A stretch of 64,000 nt of DNA from Salinirussus salinus. GTDB lineage: Archaea > Halobacteriota > Halobacteria > Halobacteriales > Haloarculaceae. Within the stretch, counting starts at the first letter, position 1, and the number at the start of each line of letters is the position of its first letter. The stretch lies in assembly GCF_009831455.1 (NCBI RefSeq), contig NZ_WOWO01000003.1, forward strand, positions 620,001 to 684,000, written 5' to 3'. Of this stretch, positions 1-9,998 are shown piece after piece. The position numbers and the translations under genes are program-made. A model generated the notes under the pieces. It searched no databases and was not told the DNA's origin. It worked only from the letters and a program-made list of their open reading frames with translations.

Positions 1-72
1 GCCCCGGTGATGGAGTCGTTCTACGCCCGGCTCGTGACGCTGGGATACCTGAAGTACCACGGCACCGAGTGA
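1..72 (+). CDS. C-terminal end of a protein (partial)
   Basis: An open frame enters from the left edge and ends with TGA at 70-72, giving 23 residues that finish YLKYHGTE. Codon use matches haloarchaeal coding sequence, but the fragment is too short to assign a family. It converges on the minus-strand metal transporter genes. Bases 73-178 between them show no further gene. Confidence 0.5.
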   Translation, partial: APVMESFYARLVTLGYLKYHGTE

Positions 73-178
73 CCTCGCGGCAGTCTCTCGCGACCACATC
101 GGTCCTGCCGACACGTTCGCCGCTTTCCCCGCTTCGGTCGCGACGGCCATCCGGCGAGTCGCCGTCACCCGGCGCCCG

Positions 179-1264
179 TCAGTCGCCCTCGGTCCCGGGT
201 GCGCCATCCGCGTCGCCGGCTCCGATGCTCTCCACGCCGGGCGGTTCCTGCTCGCCGCGGGCGGACTGGACCTTGCCCAGCACGACGGCGCCGACGTAGA
301 TCCCGACGGCGACGAGGACGATGACCCCGCCGGCCGTGACGCCGCCGTAGTAGGCGACGGCGATGCCCAGCAACACCGCAAGCTCCGCGAGGACGACGGA
401 GACGACCAGCGACTCGGAGAAACTCCGGGACACCTGCGTCGCCCCCGCTACCGGAACCACGAGCATCGCCGCGACGAGGATGACCCCCATGATCTGCATC
501 GCGCCGACGACGACCATCGCCGTCAGCATCACCATCACCCGGTTGTACCAGTTGACGGGGATACCGGAGACGGCGGCCGCAGTCTCGTCGAAGGTCACGT
601 ACAGGAGCTGGTTTCGCGTCACGGCCACCGTTCCGACGATGACGGCAAAGAGCACGAGGAGGATCGCCGCGCTCCGGGGCGACACCGTGGAGAGGTTGCC
701 AAAGAGGAACTGGTCGACGCCGACGGCGAGTCCGCCCGCGTTGAGGCTGATGAGCGTCGTCCCCAGCGCGAACCCCGTCGACAGAACGATCGCCATCGAG
801 ACGTCGTTGTAGGCATCGGTGACCTCGGAGATGAGTTCGATGAACAGCGCGGCGACCATCGCGACGACGACCGCGGTGAGGTACGGCGACACCCCGAGGT
901 CGATGACGGCGTTCAGGAACAGGCCGACGGCCACCCCGGCGAACGCGGTGTGGGCCAGCGCGTCCCCGATGAGCGCGAGCTGGCGGTGGACCAGAAAGGT
1001 CCCGATCAGCGGCGCCATCACGCCGACACAGAGCCCGACGAGTATCGCCCGGTGCATGTACCGGTAGTCCGGGTTCAGCATCTCCAGGCCCGTGACGTAG
1101 TAGACCCAGTCCATCAGCCAGTACCACTGCTCGAGGAGCCACAGGAGGGCGCCGAAGATGAGGTCGCCGATGGCGCCCGGCCCGGCCTGTAGCGGGAGCA
1201 CCACCGACGGGTCCACGGCGGCGAGGCCGCTCGCCGCGAGCGCGGGGCCCACGCCCGCGCTCAT
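179..1264 (-). CDS. Metal ABC transporter permease (ZnuB/MntB type)
   Basis: Integral membrane permease of a zinc/manganese-type ABC importer, 361 residues, with about eight hydrophobic segments starting near residue 75 (GLCVGVMAPLIGTFLVHRQ is a typical ABC-3 family segment). The first 70 residues form a longer, hydrophobic N-terminus than usual bacterial ZnuB (about 260-290 aa). Its ATG at 1262-1264 overlaps the stop of the upstream ATPase gene by four bases, so the two are translationally coupled. It is the last gene of a three-gene operon (binding protein, ATPase, permease). The metal cannot be read from sequence; zinc or manganese are both possible. Confidence 0.9.
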   Translation of the reverse strand: MSAGVGPALAASGLAAVDPSVVLPLQAGPGAIGDLIFGALLWLLEQWYWLMDWVYYVTGLEMLNPDYRYMHRAILVGLCVGVMAPLIGTFLVHRQLALIGDALAHTAFAGVAVGLFLNAVIDLGVSPYLTAVVVAMVAALFIELISEVTDAYNDVSMAIVLSTGFALGTTLISLNAGGLAVGVDQFLFGNLSTVSPRSAAILLVLFAVIVGTVAVTRNQLLYVTFDETAAAVSGIPVNWYNRVMVMLTAMVVVGAMQIMGVILVAAMLVVPVAGATQVSRSFSESLVVSVVLAELAVLLGIAVAYYGGVTAGGVIVLVAVGIYVGAVVLGKVQSARGEQEPPGVESIGAGDADGAPGTEGD

Positions 1265-2082
1265 CCGTCCGCCCCCGCGAGGATCCGCGCCTCGGTTCCA
1301 AAGGCCCGGGCCAGCGCGCCGCTGTCGACGAACTCGTCGGTCGGCCCGTCGAAGTAGACCTCGCGGTTCAGGCAGACGACCCGGTCGGCGCGTTCGACGA
1401 CCGCGCCCAGGTCGTGCTCGACGAGGAGGATGGTGATGCCCTCGGCGCTGAGCGTCGCCAGCAGGTCGTAGAAGGCGCCGACTGACTCGGCGTCGACGCC
1501 GACGGTCGGCTCGTCCAGGACGAGCAGGTCGGCCTCGCTCGCCAGCGCCCGTGCGATGAACGCGCGCTGGCGCTGGCCGCCCGAGAGTTCGGTGATACGG
1601 CGGTCGGCAAACGCGCTCATCCCGACGGTCGCGAGCGCGTCGTCGACGATGGCCCGGTCCTCGCTCGACAGCCGGCCGAAGCCGACGTGCGGGAACCGCC
1701 CCATCTTCACCACCTCGCGGACGGTGATCGGCATCTCCTTCGCGGCGTTTGCGTGCTGGGCGACATAGCCGACCCGCTCGCCGTCGTCGAACTCGCCTGC
1801 TGGCTCGCCGAACAGGCGGGCCGTGCCCGCGTCGGGCTCGAGCAGACCGACCATCAGCTGCATGAGCGTCGACTTCCCGGAGCCGTTCGGCCCCACGATG
1901 GCGAGGTACTCGCCCGGGTCGACGGTCAGCGAGACGCCCTCGACCACGGGCGTGGCCGTGTAACCGAAGGTGACGTCCGCGAGGTCGACGACCGGTCCGT
2001 CCGCCGCGGTGTCCGGGTCGGTTCCAGCAGTGGCCCGTCGGTCCGGCGCAGCCGTCGTCGGGTCGCTGTGTTGCTCGCTCAT
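1261..2082 (-). CDS. Metal ABC transporter ATP-binding protein (ZnuC/MntA type)
   Basis: Cytoplasmic ATPase of the metal importer, 273 residues. Visible motifs in order: Walker A GPNGSGKST, signature LSGGQRQR, Walker B LLVLDEPT and the switch histidine in LLVEHDLG. An acidic extension of about 40 residues (MSEQHSDPTTA onward) precedes the ATPase core. The ATG at 2080-2082 was chosen because it overlaps the stop codon of the upstream binding-protein gene (TGA at 2079-2081); the open frame continues further upstream but would run deep into that gene. Operon order is binding protein, ATPase, permease. Confidence 0.92.
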   Translation of the reverse strand: MSEQHSDPTTAAPDRRATAGTDPDTAADGPVVDLADVTFGYTATPVVEGVSLTVDPGEYLAIVGPNGSGKSTLMQLMVGLLEPDAGTARLFGEPAGEFDDGERVGYVAQHANAAKEMPITVREVVKMGRFPHVGFGRLSSEDRAIVDDALATVGMSAFADRRITELSGGQRQRAFIARALASEADLLVLDEPTVGVDAESVGAFYDLLATLSAEGITILLVEHDLGAVVERADRVVCLNREVYFDGPTDEFVDSGALARAFGTEARILAGADG

Positions 2083-3152
2083 ACCGGGTCGAAGTTCCGC
2101 CACTGCTCGAGCCAGCCCGCCGACGGGGCCGCTTCCCGGGGTGACTCGTTGCCGAGCACTATCTCGAACGTTGGCATATTGATGTTGTCGGCGATCTCCT
2201 CGTAGCCCCAGTTCTCCTCGACCCACTCCTCGCGGACGCCGGCGTACGGCGTCACCGGGAAGTACGCCTCCACGGCCGTCTCGCGGACGAGTTGCTGGGC
2301 CGGGCGCTGGGACTCGAAGACGCCGTTGGCGATGTACCTGATGTCGTTTTCGCGGATGGTCGTCACCGCCTCGCGGATGTCCACGGGCTTGACGTCGCCG
2401 CTCGCTGCGAGATTCGTCACCAGCGGCCGCATCCGCACGCCGTAGCGCACCCCGATGTACTGGAAGGCGTTGTGCGCGGCCAGCTGGACGATGTCGCGCT
2501 CGGCCCGGTCGAAGATGGCCTCGTAGTCCGAGTCGATCCGGTCGAGCACGTCGGCTTTGTAGGCCGCAGCGTTGTCCCGGAAGGTGTCGGCGTGTTCCGG
2601 CAGGAGGGCGGCGAACCCGTCGGCGATGTTGTCGACGGACCGTTTGGCGCGCCGGGGGTCCAGCCAGAAGTGGGGGTCCTGCCCGCGCTGTGCGCCGACC
2701 CCCTCCTCCTCGCGGTCGAGGGTCGCGGCCAGATCCACCAGGTCGATGCCCTTCCGGGCGTTGACGAGCGCCGTGTCGACGTCGTCGCCCTTGATCGTCT
2801 CGATGGCGCGGTCGGCCCAGGGCTGGAAGTCCTCCCCGACGTGGACGAACGCGTCCGCCTCGATGATCCGGCGAGTGATGCTGGCGTTTGGCTCCCAGCC
2901 GTGGCCGTGCAGCCCCGTCGGCACGAGATTCTCGACCGTCAACGGGGTCCTGTCGGCGACCTGCCGGCCGAAATCGAAGAAGGTGAAAAACGAGGCCACC
3001 GCGACCGGCCCGTCATCACTACCGCTTCCGGCCCGTCCCGGCGCGCTCGGCAATGCCGTGCACCCGGCCAACCCCGCCAGCGCCGCCACACCACCGGCTC
3101 GGAGCGCGCCCCGTCGCGTCACCGCCGGTCTGCCGTCTGACTCGGCCGTCAT
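2079..3152 (-). CDS. Metal-binding lipoprotein of the ABC importer (ZnuA/MntC type)
   Basis: Extracellular solute-binding protein, 357 residues, that would capture the metal ion and deliver it to the permease. The N-terminus has a twin-arginine signal (TRRGALRAGG) and a lipobox LAGC, so export by Tat and lipid anchoring are expected. The ZnuA fold is supported by the HGHGWEPNAS segment, the EDFQPWA and HFWLDPRRA motifs, and a C-terminal IANGVFESQ segment. It is the first gene of the operon. The ATG at 3150-3152 sits about 57 bases downstream of a strong TATA box, with a palindromic operator in between. A TTG four codons upstream is possible but less likely. Confidence 0.9.
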   Translation of the reverse strand: MTAESDGRPAVTRRGALRAGGVAALAGLAGCTALPSAPGRAGSGSDDGPVAVASFFTFFDFGRQVADRTPLTVENLVPTGLHGHGWEPNASITRRIIEADAFVHVGEDFQPWADRAIETIKGDDVDTALVNARKGIDLVDLAATLDREEEGVGAQRGQDPHFWLDPRRAKRSVDNIADGFAALLPEHADTFRDNAAAYKADVLDRIDSDYEAIFDRAERDIVQLAAHNAFQYIGVRYGVRMRPLVTNLAASGDVKPVDIREAVTTIRENDIRYIANGVFESQRPAQQLVRETAVEAYFPVTPYAGVREEWVEENWGYEEIADNINMPTFEIVLGNESPREAAPSAGWLEQWRNFDPV

Positions 3153-3172
3153 ATTATCCACCAAATTTCTAG

Positions 3173-3188
3173 ATTAGCCATGTCTAAT
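3173..3188. promoter_or_regulatory. Palindromic operator of the metal importer operon
   Basis: The 16 bases ATTAGCCATGTCTAAT form an inverted repeat in which seven of eight pairs match (half-sites ATTAG/CTAAT). It lies 21-36 bases upstream of the binding-protein ATG and about where transcription should start from the TATA box at 3209-3218. Position and shape suit a dimeric DtxR/MntR-type metalloregulator that blocks transcription when metal is plentiful. The regulator identity is inference. Confidence 0.65.
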
Positions 3189-3208
3189 AATTTGTCTGCT
3201 GGAGGCGT

Positions 3209-3218
3209 ATTTATATAT
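3209..3218 (-). promoter_or_regulatory. TATA box for the metal importer operon
   Basis: Read on the minus strand the bases are ATATATAAAT, an excellent archaeal TATA element in an otherwise GC-rich region. Transcription would start about 25-30 bases downstream, near 3185-3190, inside the palindrome. The rest of the 3219-3428 gap shows no gene. Confidence 0.6.
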
Positions 3219-3428
3219 TGTGCTAGCCGAAAAAGAGAGTCAGACGCGCGCCAGCCGGAGGGGGGAGCCGCTTTGTCGACACAGCCGCACGCGGTTCACG
3301 ACCACCCGCGGCAGGGCCGGGGAGGGCCTGTCGCTCCGGCCTCTTGGACGTGGGTGGGTCGGCTCCCGCCAGCGGTCCCGCGGCCGGGAGCGGCGGCCAA
3401 AACAGGTCTCGGACGCCCCCGTCCGCTG

Positions 3429-4382
3429 TCAGTCGTCGGCGGCCTGTGCCCGTCGCTGCTTGACGGCCGCCTCGATGTCGCTGACCCGGTCGAACCGGTC
3501 GGCGCCGATGTAGTCGACCGTGTCCTGGAGGAACTGCATCGTCCGCTCGTGGATCACCCACCCGTCGAAGCCGGGGTAGGCCTCGTCGATCGTGACGCCG
3601 TCAGCCTCGACGCGGTCGCCCGCGACGAGTTCGTGCTCGATGTAGGCCTCGATGCGGGGTTCGTACACCTCCTCCACCACGGAGGGTTCGGTCTCGGCGA
3701 GCTGGCGGAGCATCCACCGGCCGTTCTCGATGTGGCGGGTCTCGTCCTGACGGATCTTCCCGACCGCGGCCTGGTAGCCGGGCAGCACCGTCTCCCGCCC
3801 CATCTGGTCGGCCTTGATGTCGGCCATCTGGTCGAACGCGAGATAGCCCCGTCGTGCCCCCTGGGCTTCGACCATTCCCATGTACTCCAGGTAGGCATCA
3901 CCGAGGGTGTGGACCAGGGCCGTCCGGTCGCCGCCCCGCGCCGCGTCGATGAGGTCCTCGCCCTTTTCGTAGAGGTCCTTGATGCTGTAGGCGTCACCGT
4001 CCCCGTCGTCGTTGTACTGGTCGACGTCCTGCGTTTCGAACACTTCCTCGAAGTACCGGCTGAAGAAGTCCGTGTGCTTGGCCTCCTCGTAGACCTGCTG
4101 GGAGAGGTACATCTCCTCCTGCACCGGGTCGAAGGGGACCGCGTCGCGGTCGAGGCTGTCCAGGGCGTACATATAGGGGGAGAGCGTCCGGGTGACGTCC
4201 TCCTCGCCCTCGTAGAACCCCGACGCGATGGTCAGGAACAGTGCCTGCTCGCTGTCCGAGAACGCGGCCCAGTCCTCCTTGTCCTGTTCGAACTCGAAGT
4301 CGTCGGGGTCCCAGGTCCCTTCTCGTTTTCCCTTCCGGTACAGCTCGAAGGATTTCTCCCGCTGACTGTAGTCGACGGGCAT
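3429..4382 (-). CDS. R2-like ligand-binding oxidase (ribonucleotide-reductase R2 superfamily)
   Basis: A 317-residue ferritin-like four-helix protein. The metal ligands are visible as an acidic pair in FYEGEEDVT, the EEAKH motif (ExxH) and a second DETRHIENG motif, matching R2lox, which binds a mixed Mn/Fe centre and a fatty-acid ligand, rather than a canonical R2 that partners a large subunit. No nrdA-like gene is nearby. The ATG at 4380-4382 was chosen because MPVDYSQREKSFELY is the typical family start; upstream codons are low-complexity. Its position just upstream of a metal importer on the same strand suggests, as inference, that the importer may supply manganese for it. Confidence 0.75.
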   Translation of the reverse strand: MPVDYSQREKSFELYRKGKREGTWDPDDFEFEQDKEDWAAFSDSEQALFLTIASGFYEGEEDVTRTLSPYMYALDSLDRDAVPFDPVQEEMYLSQQVYEEAKHTDFFSRYFEEVFETQDVDQYNDDGDGDAYSIKDLYEKGEDLIDAARGGDRTALVHTLGDAYLEYMGMVEAQGARRGYLAFDQMADIKADQMGRETVLPGYQAAVGKIRQDETRHIENGRWMLRQLAETEPSVVEEVYEPRIEAYIEHELVAGDRVEADGVTIDEAYPGFDGWVIHERTMQFLQDTVDYIGADRFDRVSDIEAAVKQRRAQAADD

Positions 4383-4480
4383 GCTCACAGCAGAGGTGGG
4401 AAACGGTAATAAATCACACGCTGACGGGTCGCCAGCTCGTCGTAGCGTGGCCCTGTGTCCGAATCCCGCCACGGGCACGG

Positions 4481-6658
4481 CTACTCCAGGAGGTCGAGGA
4501 CGGCCTCGTAGCGCTCCCGAAGGTCGGCCGGCGCAGGGGGTCGCTCGCCCCCGGACCCGATGTGTGGCGGCCACTCCACCCCCGCCACCTCGCCGACCGT
4601 CAGCGCCATTTCCGCTCCGGACCTGTTTCCGTGTCCGTCGACGAGCCCTCCGGCCGGGACCGTCACCTCGTCCCCCGCCGCAACGCCGTCGACCGTCACG
4701 GTCCAGGCCTCCGCCGTCTCGTCCCAGGTCGCCTCGCGTGCCGTGCCGTCGACCACCACCGTGACCGTGCCGCCGGTGGGCTGCTGGGGGCGCGTCCTGA
4801 GGCTGCGGTCGGGGTCCGGCGGCGGGTTCTGTGCGACGACGGCCACCGTGGACTGCTCGGCCTTCGGCTCCAGGCGGATGCCCCGGACAAGGAGCCCCGT
4901 CGAGGGAACCACCTCGACGGGCGAACTCGCCACAGTGCCCCCCGCGGTCCGGATCCGGAGGCGATAGGTGCCGGTCGGGAGCCCCGGCGGCACGTCGTAC
5001 CGGGCGGTGTACGTCCCGGCCTCGTGCTCACGCCAGACGAACCCGATGTCCAGGTCCGTGGCTCCCTCCTCCCAAGAGTCCTCTTCCTCACGCTCGAGGA
5101 CAACGAGGGGCTCGCCGACGGGGCGGTCCTGTCCGGCAGGATCCCCTTCCCACCCGACGGTGACGGTCTCCATGCGCTCGACGGTTTCCGGGACGTCGTC
5201 AGCGAGAGTCGGTTCCGCACCAGACTGCCCGACGGGAGCTGGCGGCGACTCGGGCCCCGTGCCGGCACGGGTCGCGTCCCCGGCCTCCCCTGTAGTGAGG
5301 TCCCCGGCGAGGCCGACGAGTGCCTGCTCCATCGCCAGCGAGCTGTACTTGCCGAAGACCGTGTGCCCGCCCTCGTAGTGTTGCTGGTCGTACTCCTCGG
5401 GCGTCGTGAAGTAACCGCGGTAGCCGTTGGCGACGCCGACGACCGCCAGGTCCTCGACGCCGTCGGGGGCTGTCGTGGTCGCGGCCGCACAGACCCGACG
5501 GCCGGTCTCGACGGTCGGTTCGCCACCGTAGGCCAGCAGCAGCCGGTCGCCGACGCGGATAGCCTGGGCCGGCACCGCCGGCGGCCACGACCAGGGACCG
5601 TCCGCGCCGGCGACGAGTTTCCGCCCGTGGACCGGGTCCGCTTTTTCAGCCGGCAGCCGCAGGCCCTGCAGACCGGCGTCGAAGAACAGCGACGGGCCGT
5701 TCTCGCCGCCGCCGAAGAAGGGGAGTCCGAAGGCCGCCTCGTCGGCGACGCGCTTGCCGGGGGCGACCTCCTGCCCCTCGTAGGTGACGGTCGTGGCCCG
5801 CCCGGCAACCGGGACGTCCGTCGCGAGCTCCCCCGCGGCGTCGTCCCAGGCCTCTCGCATGCCGGAAGCGATGCGCCTGCCGGTCCGGTCGGCGACCGCG
5901 TGCATGTTGTGGTCGTCGTAGACCGGGATCATGTCGCCGAGGGGCCCGTTGGTGTGCATGGCGAGTGGCGTGTCGCCGTCGAACTCGGCGGCGAACCGGC
6001 GGACGGCCACGCCGGAGCAGTCCGCCGAGTAGGTCGTGTTGCGCGGGGTGTAGGCGGTGGGGTGGACGGGGAAGTGGGCCCAGGCGGCGACCGAGTCGCC
6101 GTCAAGTGTCTCGACCCGGAGCAGCCGGAGCGTCGTGTCGCGGGTGTGGTCGGGGCCCTCGGGGTCCAGGTCCGGCGTTGCCGTCCCGGGCTGGTGGTCC
6201 TGGCCGTGGTTCGCGAGGTGGGCCTCGACCGAGCGGCTGCGGTTGGCGGCATCGACGGTCGCCGTTCCCCACCCGGCCACGGCCGGGCGGGCACGCTCCG
6301 CGGCGGCCGCGACCGCGTCGCCGATCTGTGCGGCGACCCAGTCGCCCACGTCGTCGGGCCCGGCGTGGGTGTGAGTGCAGGCAAAGAGGAGCGTGTTCTC
6401 GTCGAACCCCAGCGGTCGGACGTACTCGAGGACTCGCTCGCGGACCTTCGGCGCGCCCAGGTCCGCCGAAACCAGCGCGACGCGCCCCCTGTCGGATCCG
6501 AGAACGAGTGCGCGGGCGAACAGCCGGAGCGAGACCCCCTCGGCGGTCTTGTCCGGCCGTGCGTACCCGAAGAACTGGTCGCCATTCGCGGGTGTGATAT
6601 CCCGGCCGGCGGCGCCGGCTCGCAGGCCCGGGCCGGGGTCGCTGTCGGTCCCGGTCAT
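4481..6658 (-). CDS. Neutral/alkaline ceramidase-like protein, catalytic motif altered
   Basis: A 725-residue protein whose first 400 residues resemble the N-terminal domain of neutral ceramidase: AAGRDITPANGDQFFGYARP at the start, then FACTHTHAGPDD with the zinc-ligand histidines. The family's GDVSPN box, which carries the catalytic serine, reads GDMIPV here (in NGPLGDMIPVYDD), so the usual nucleophile is absent. The C-terminal third (from about residue 530) has two beta-rich segments resembling the ceramidase C-terminal domain. No signal peptide is evident. The ATG at 6656-6658 gives MTGTDSDPGPG; the frame is open further upstream but runs through unrelated sequence. The substrate is unknown; hydrolysis of an amide lipid is not assured. 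Confidence 0.7.
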   Translation of the reverse strand: MTGTDSDPGPGLRAGAAGRDITPANGDQFFGYARPDKTAEGVSLRLFARALVLGSDRGRVALVSADLGAPKVRERVLEYVRPLGFDENTLLFACTHTHAGPDDVGDWVAAQIGDAVAAAAERARPAVAGWGTATVDAANRSRSVEAHLANHGQDHQPGTATPDLDPEGPDHTRDTTLRLLRVETLDGDSVAAWAHFPVHPTAYTPRNTTYSADCSGVAVRRFAAEFDGDTPLAMHTNGPLGDMIPVYDDHNMHAVADRTGRRIASGMREAWDDAAGELATDVPVAGRATTVTYEGQEVAPGKRVADEAAFGLPFFGGGENGPSLFFDAGLQGLRLPAEKADPVHGRKLVAGADGPWSWPPAVPAQAIRVGDRLLLAYGGEPTVETGRRVCAAATTTAPDGVEDLAVVGVANGYRGYFTTPEEYDQQHYEGGHTVFGKYSSLAMEQALVGLAGDLTTGEAGDATRAGTGPESPPAPVGQSGAEPTLADDVPETVERMETVTVGWEGDPAGQDRPVGEPLVVLEREEEDSWEEGATDLDIGFVWREHEAGTYTARYDVPPGLPTGTYRLRIRTAGGTVASSPVEVVPSTGLLVRGIRLEPKAEQSTVAVVAQNPPPDPDRSLRTRPQQPTGGTVTVVVDGTAREATWDETAEAWTVTVDGVAAGDEVTVPAGGLVDGHGNRSGAEMALTVGEVAGVEWPPHIGSGGERPPAPADLRERYEAVLDLLE

Positions 6659-6877
6659 CCCGCGACCCTCGTCAACAGCGGGAGAGTGTGGTTCCTCGGC
6701 GGCGTCCTGGCTGGCCGGAGGCGGCGAGTCGGACAGGTGCCGTTCATGCGAGCAGTGGTCGGGGGCGGCGGACGTAAACCTACGGACCCCCTGTGAGGTT
6801 TGACTGGAGACGCGTCGGCAATTCGGTGCCGCTCGTCCGTCCACATGGCTTTTGGCTCCCGATAGCAATGCAGGGGT

Positions 6878-7864
6878 ATGAGCGACTCCGAGGCCGGGAG
6901 CGGTGGGCCAAAACAGGTCGACGACCCCGATTACCACAGCGAGAACCACACCGCTGCCCAGACCTGCGGGTGGACGAAAAACGCGCTCCGGGGGGAGGGA
7001 AAATGTTACAAGTACATTTTCTATGGGATCGAGTCCCACCGCTGTATGCAGATGACGCCGGTGGTGAAGTGCAACGAGCGGTGTGTCTTCTGCTGGCGGG
7101 ACCACGCGGGCCACGCCTACGAGCTGGGCGACGTGGAGTGGGACGACCCCGCCGCAGTCGCGGACGCCTCGGTGCGCCTGCAGACCAAGCTACTCTCCGG
7201 GTTCGGCGGCAACGACCAGGTGCCCGACCAGGTCTTCGCGGAGGCGATGGAACCGCGTCACGTCGCTATCTCGCTGGACGGGGAACCCACGCTCTATCCG
7301 TACCTGCCCGAGCTCATCGAGGAGTTTCACGACCGCGACATCACCACCTTCCTGGTCTCCAACGGCACCAAGCCGGAGGTCCTCGCGGAGTGTGACCCGA
7401 CCCAGCTGTACGTCTCGGTCGACGCCCCGGACCGCGGAACCTTCGACGACACGGTGAAGGCCGTCGAGGACGACGCCTGGGACCGTCTTATCGACACGCT
7501 TGACGTCCTCGCAGAGAAGGAGGAGACCCGGACGGTACTCCGGACGACGCTCGTGGAGGGCCACAACATGCACCACCCCGAGTGGTACGCGGCGATGGCC
7601 GACCGGGCCGACGCCGACTTCGTCGAGCTGAAGGCGTACATGCACGTCGGCCACTCGCGGGGCCGGCTGGACCGCGAGTCGATGCCCGACCACGAGGACG
7701 TGCGGGCGTTCGCCGAGCGGATGCAGGCGTTCCTGCCGCACGACGTGCTCAAGGAGGTCGAACCCTCCCGGGTGGCGATGCTCGCCACCGAGGAGGAGAC
7801 GTGGGTTCCCAAGCTACAGAAGGGAAGCGAGTTCTGGGAGCGGGACCCGGTCGTGGAGTACTGA
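6878..7864 (+). CDS. twy1: tRNA 4-demethylwyosine synthase TYW1
   Basis: Radical-SAM enzyme that condenses pyruvate carbons onto N1-methylguanosine-37 of tRNA-Phe to form 4-demethylwyosine. The radical-SAM cysteines are C65, C69 and C72 (CNERCVFC). A second iron-sulfur cluster is predicted from C30, C43 and C56, spaced 13 residues apart as in characterised archaeal TYW1. The length, 328 residues, is normal for the archaeal form without a flavodoxin domain. The Trm5/Taw2-type methyltransferase at 41.6 kb would supply another step of the same pathway. The 6659-6877 gap upstream shows no other gene. Confidence 0.93.
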   Translation: MSDSEAGSGGPKQVDDPDYHSENHTAAQTCGWTKNALRGEGKCYKYIFYGIESHRCMQMTPVVKCNERCVFCWRDHAGHAYELGDVEWDDPAAVADASVRLQTKLLSGFGGNDQVPDQVFAEAMEPRHVAISLDGEPTLYPYLPELIEEFHDRDITTFLVSNGTKPEVLAECDPTQLYVSVDAPDRGTFDDTVKAVEDDAWDRLIDTLDVLAEKEETRTVLRTTLVEGHNMHHPEWYAAMADRADADFVELKAYMHVGHSRGRLDRESMPDHEDVRAFAERMQAFLPHDVLKEVEPSRVAMLATEEETWVPKLQKGSEFWERDPVVEY

Positions 7865-7899
7865 GGCGCTTCCGGAGAGTGTCGAGGAGCGGGCAGGAC

Positions 7900-8622
7900 C
7901 TACTCGGCGGTGGTCCGGTCACGGTCGGTCTGGGTCGTGACCCACGGCTCGTTGCTGGAGATGAGTACCATCCGGTCGGTGACGTCCTCCATGGCGTCGA
8001 GCAGACCGTCGAGCAGGAGCGCGAATTCGCGGTACAGCAGGGCCTCGGCTGCCGGTGCGTCGTCGAAGGCGGCCGCGACCGCGTCGTTCCGGAGTCGGTC
8101 ACAGGCGCTCTCGGACTCCCGGACCGCTTCGACCTCGTCGACGAGCGTCACCGAGTCCGCCGGGTCACACAGCGCCCGGACGAACGCGACCACTGCCCCG
8201 GCGAGCGCAGCCATCGCTTCTGTGGCGCGGTCGGCCATCTCGCGGAGCCGGTCGAAGGGTGCCCCGGTCGGTGGTCCGACTGTGAGCAGCTCCTCAGCGA
8301 CCTGCTCGGCCGCGTTAGCGACCTCGTCGAGCGTCTGGAACAGCGCGACGACCTGCGGGGAGTTGATGTGGACCCGGCTGTTCCGGAGGCCGACCTGCTC
8401 GGCGCTTGCGGTCGTGATGGCGGCACTGACCCGTCTGCCGGCGTGGTCGCACTCGCTTTCGAGCGTGCGGATCCGCTCTGCGGTCTCCCGGTACGGGCCG
8501 CCCTCGACGTAGCCCTCGAGCAACTCCGGGATCAGGGTCACGCACCCCTCGACACGCGAGACGTACCGCTCTGTCCCCGCGACGATCCGGTCACCGACGG
8601 TCGTGTCGGACCCATCTGTCAT
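7900..8622 (-). CDS. DUF47 / PhoU-like protein
   Basis: A 240-residue, all-helical acidic protein resembling the TIGR00153/DUF47 family: GYVEGGPYRETAERIRTLE near the start, then ESECDHAGRRVSAAI, and ESESACDRLRND later, the paired E-x-x-x-D helices typical of PhoU-like bundles. Members often regulate a PiT-type phosphate permease, but none is adjacent here. The ATG at 8620-8622 (MTDGSDTTVG) was chosen over an upstream in-frame start that would extend into the promoter. It converges with twy1. A role in phosphate control is inferred from family only. Confidence 0.75.
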   Translation of the reverse strand: MTDGSDTTVGDRIVAGTERYVSRVEGCVTLIPELLEGYVEGGPYRETAERIRTLESECDHAGRRVSAAITTASAEQVGLRNSRVHINSPQVVALFQTLDEVANAAEQVAEELLTVGPPTGAPFDRLREMADRATEAMAALAGAVVAFVRALCDPADSVTLVDEVEAVRESESACDRLRNDAVAAAFDDAPAAEALLYREFALLLDGLLDAMEDVTDRMVLISSNEPWVTTQTDRDRTTAE

Positions 8623-8819
8623 CGGTCCGGTGTCGGGCGCTTGACCGCAAGTAGATTGGTATGTGACGTATATAGGCCAAACCTGCCTCACCAAGGGTAC
8701 GTATCACGCCCGGGGCGGCTGCCGTTGCGGGCCCGTCCCCGCTGATCTCGAGGCCAACCCCGGCGAGCGGGCGGGAATCGACCGATACGCTTTAGCCGCC
8801 GCCGCACCCGGTGGGTGGT

Positions 8820-9980
<1,161 letters not shown>

Positions 9981-9998
9981 GCCGGGGTTGGACGACAG

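Noticed and set aside
3429-4382. Class I ribonucleotide reductase small subunit
   Set aside because: No large subunit nearby and the DETRHI/EEAKH pattern and length fit the R2lox branch better.
4241-6796. Very long open frame on the plus strand opposite the ceramidase-like gene
   Set aside because: High GC gives long open frames on the opposite strand. Its product is Arg/Gly/Val-rich without recognisable domains, while the minus-strand product has clear family motifs.
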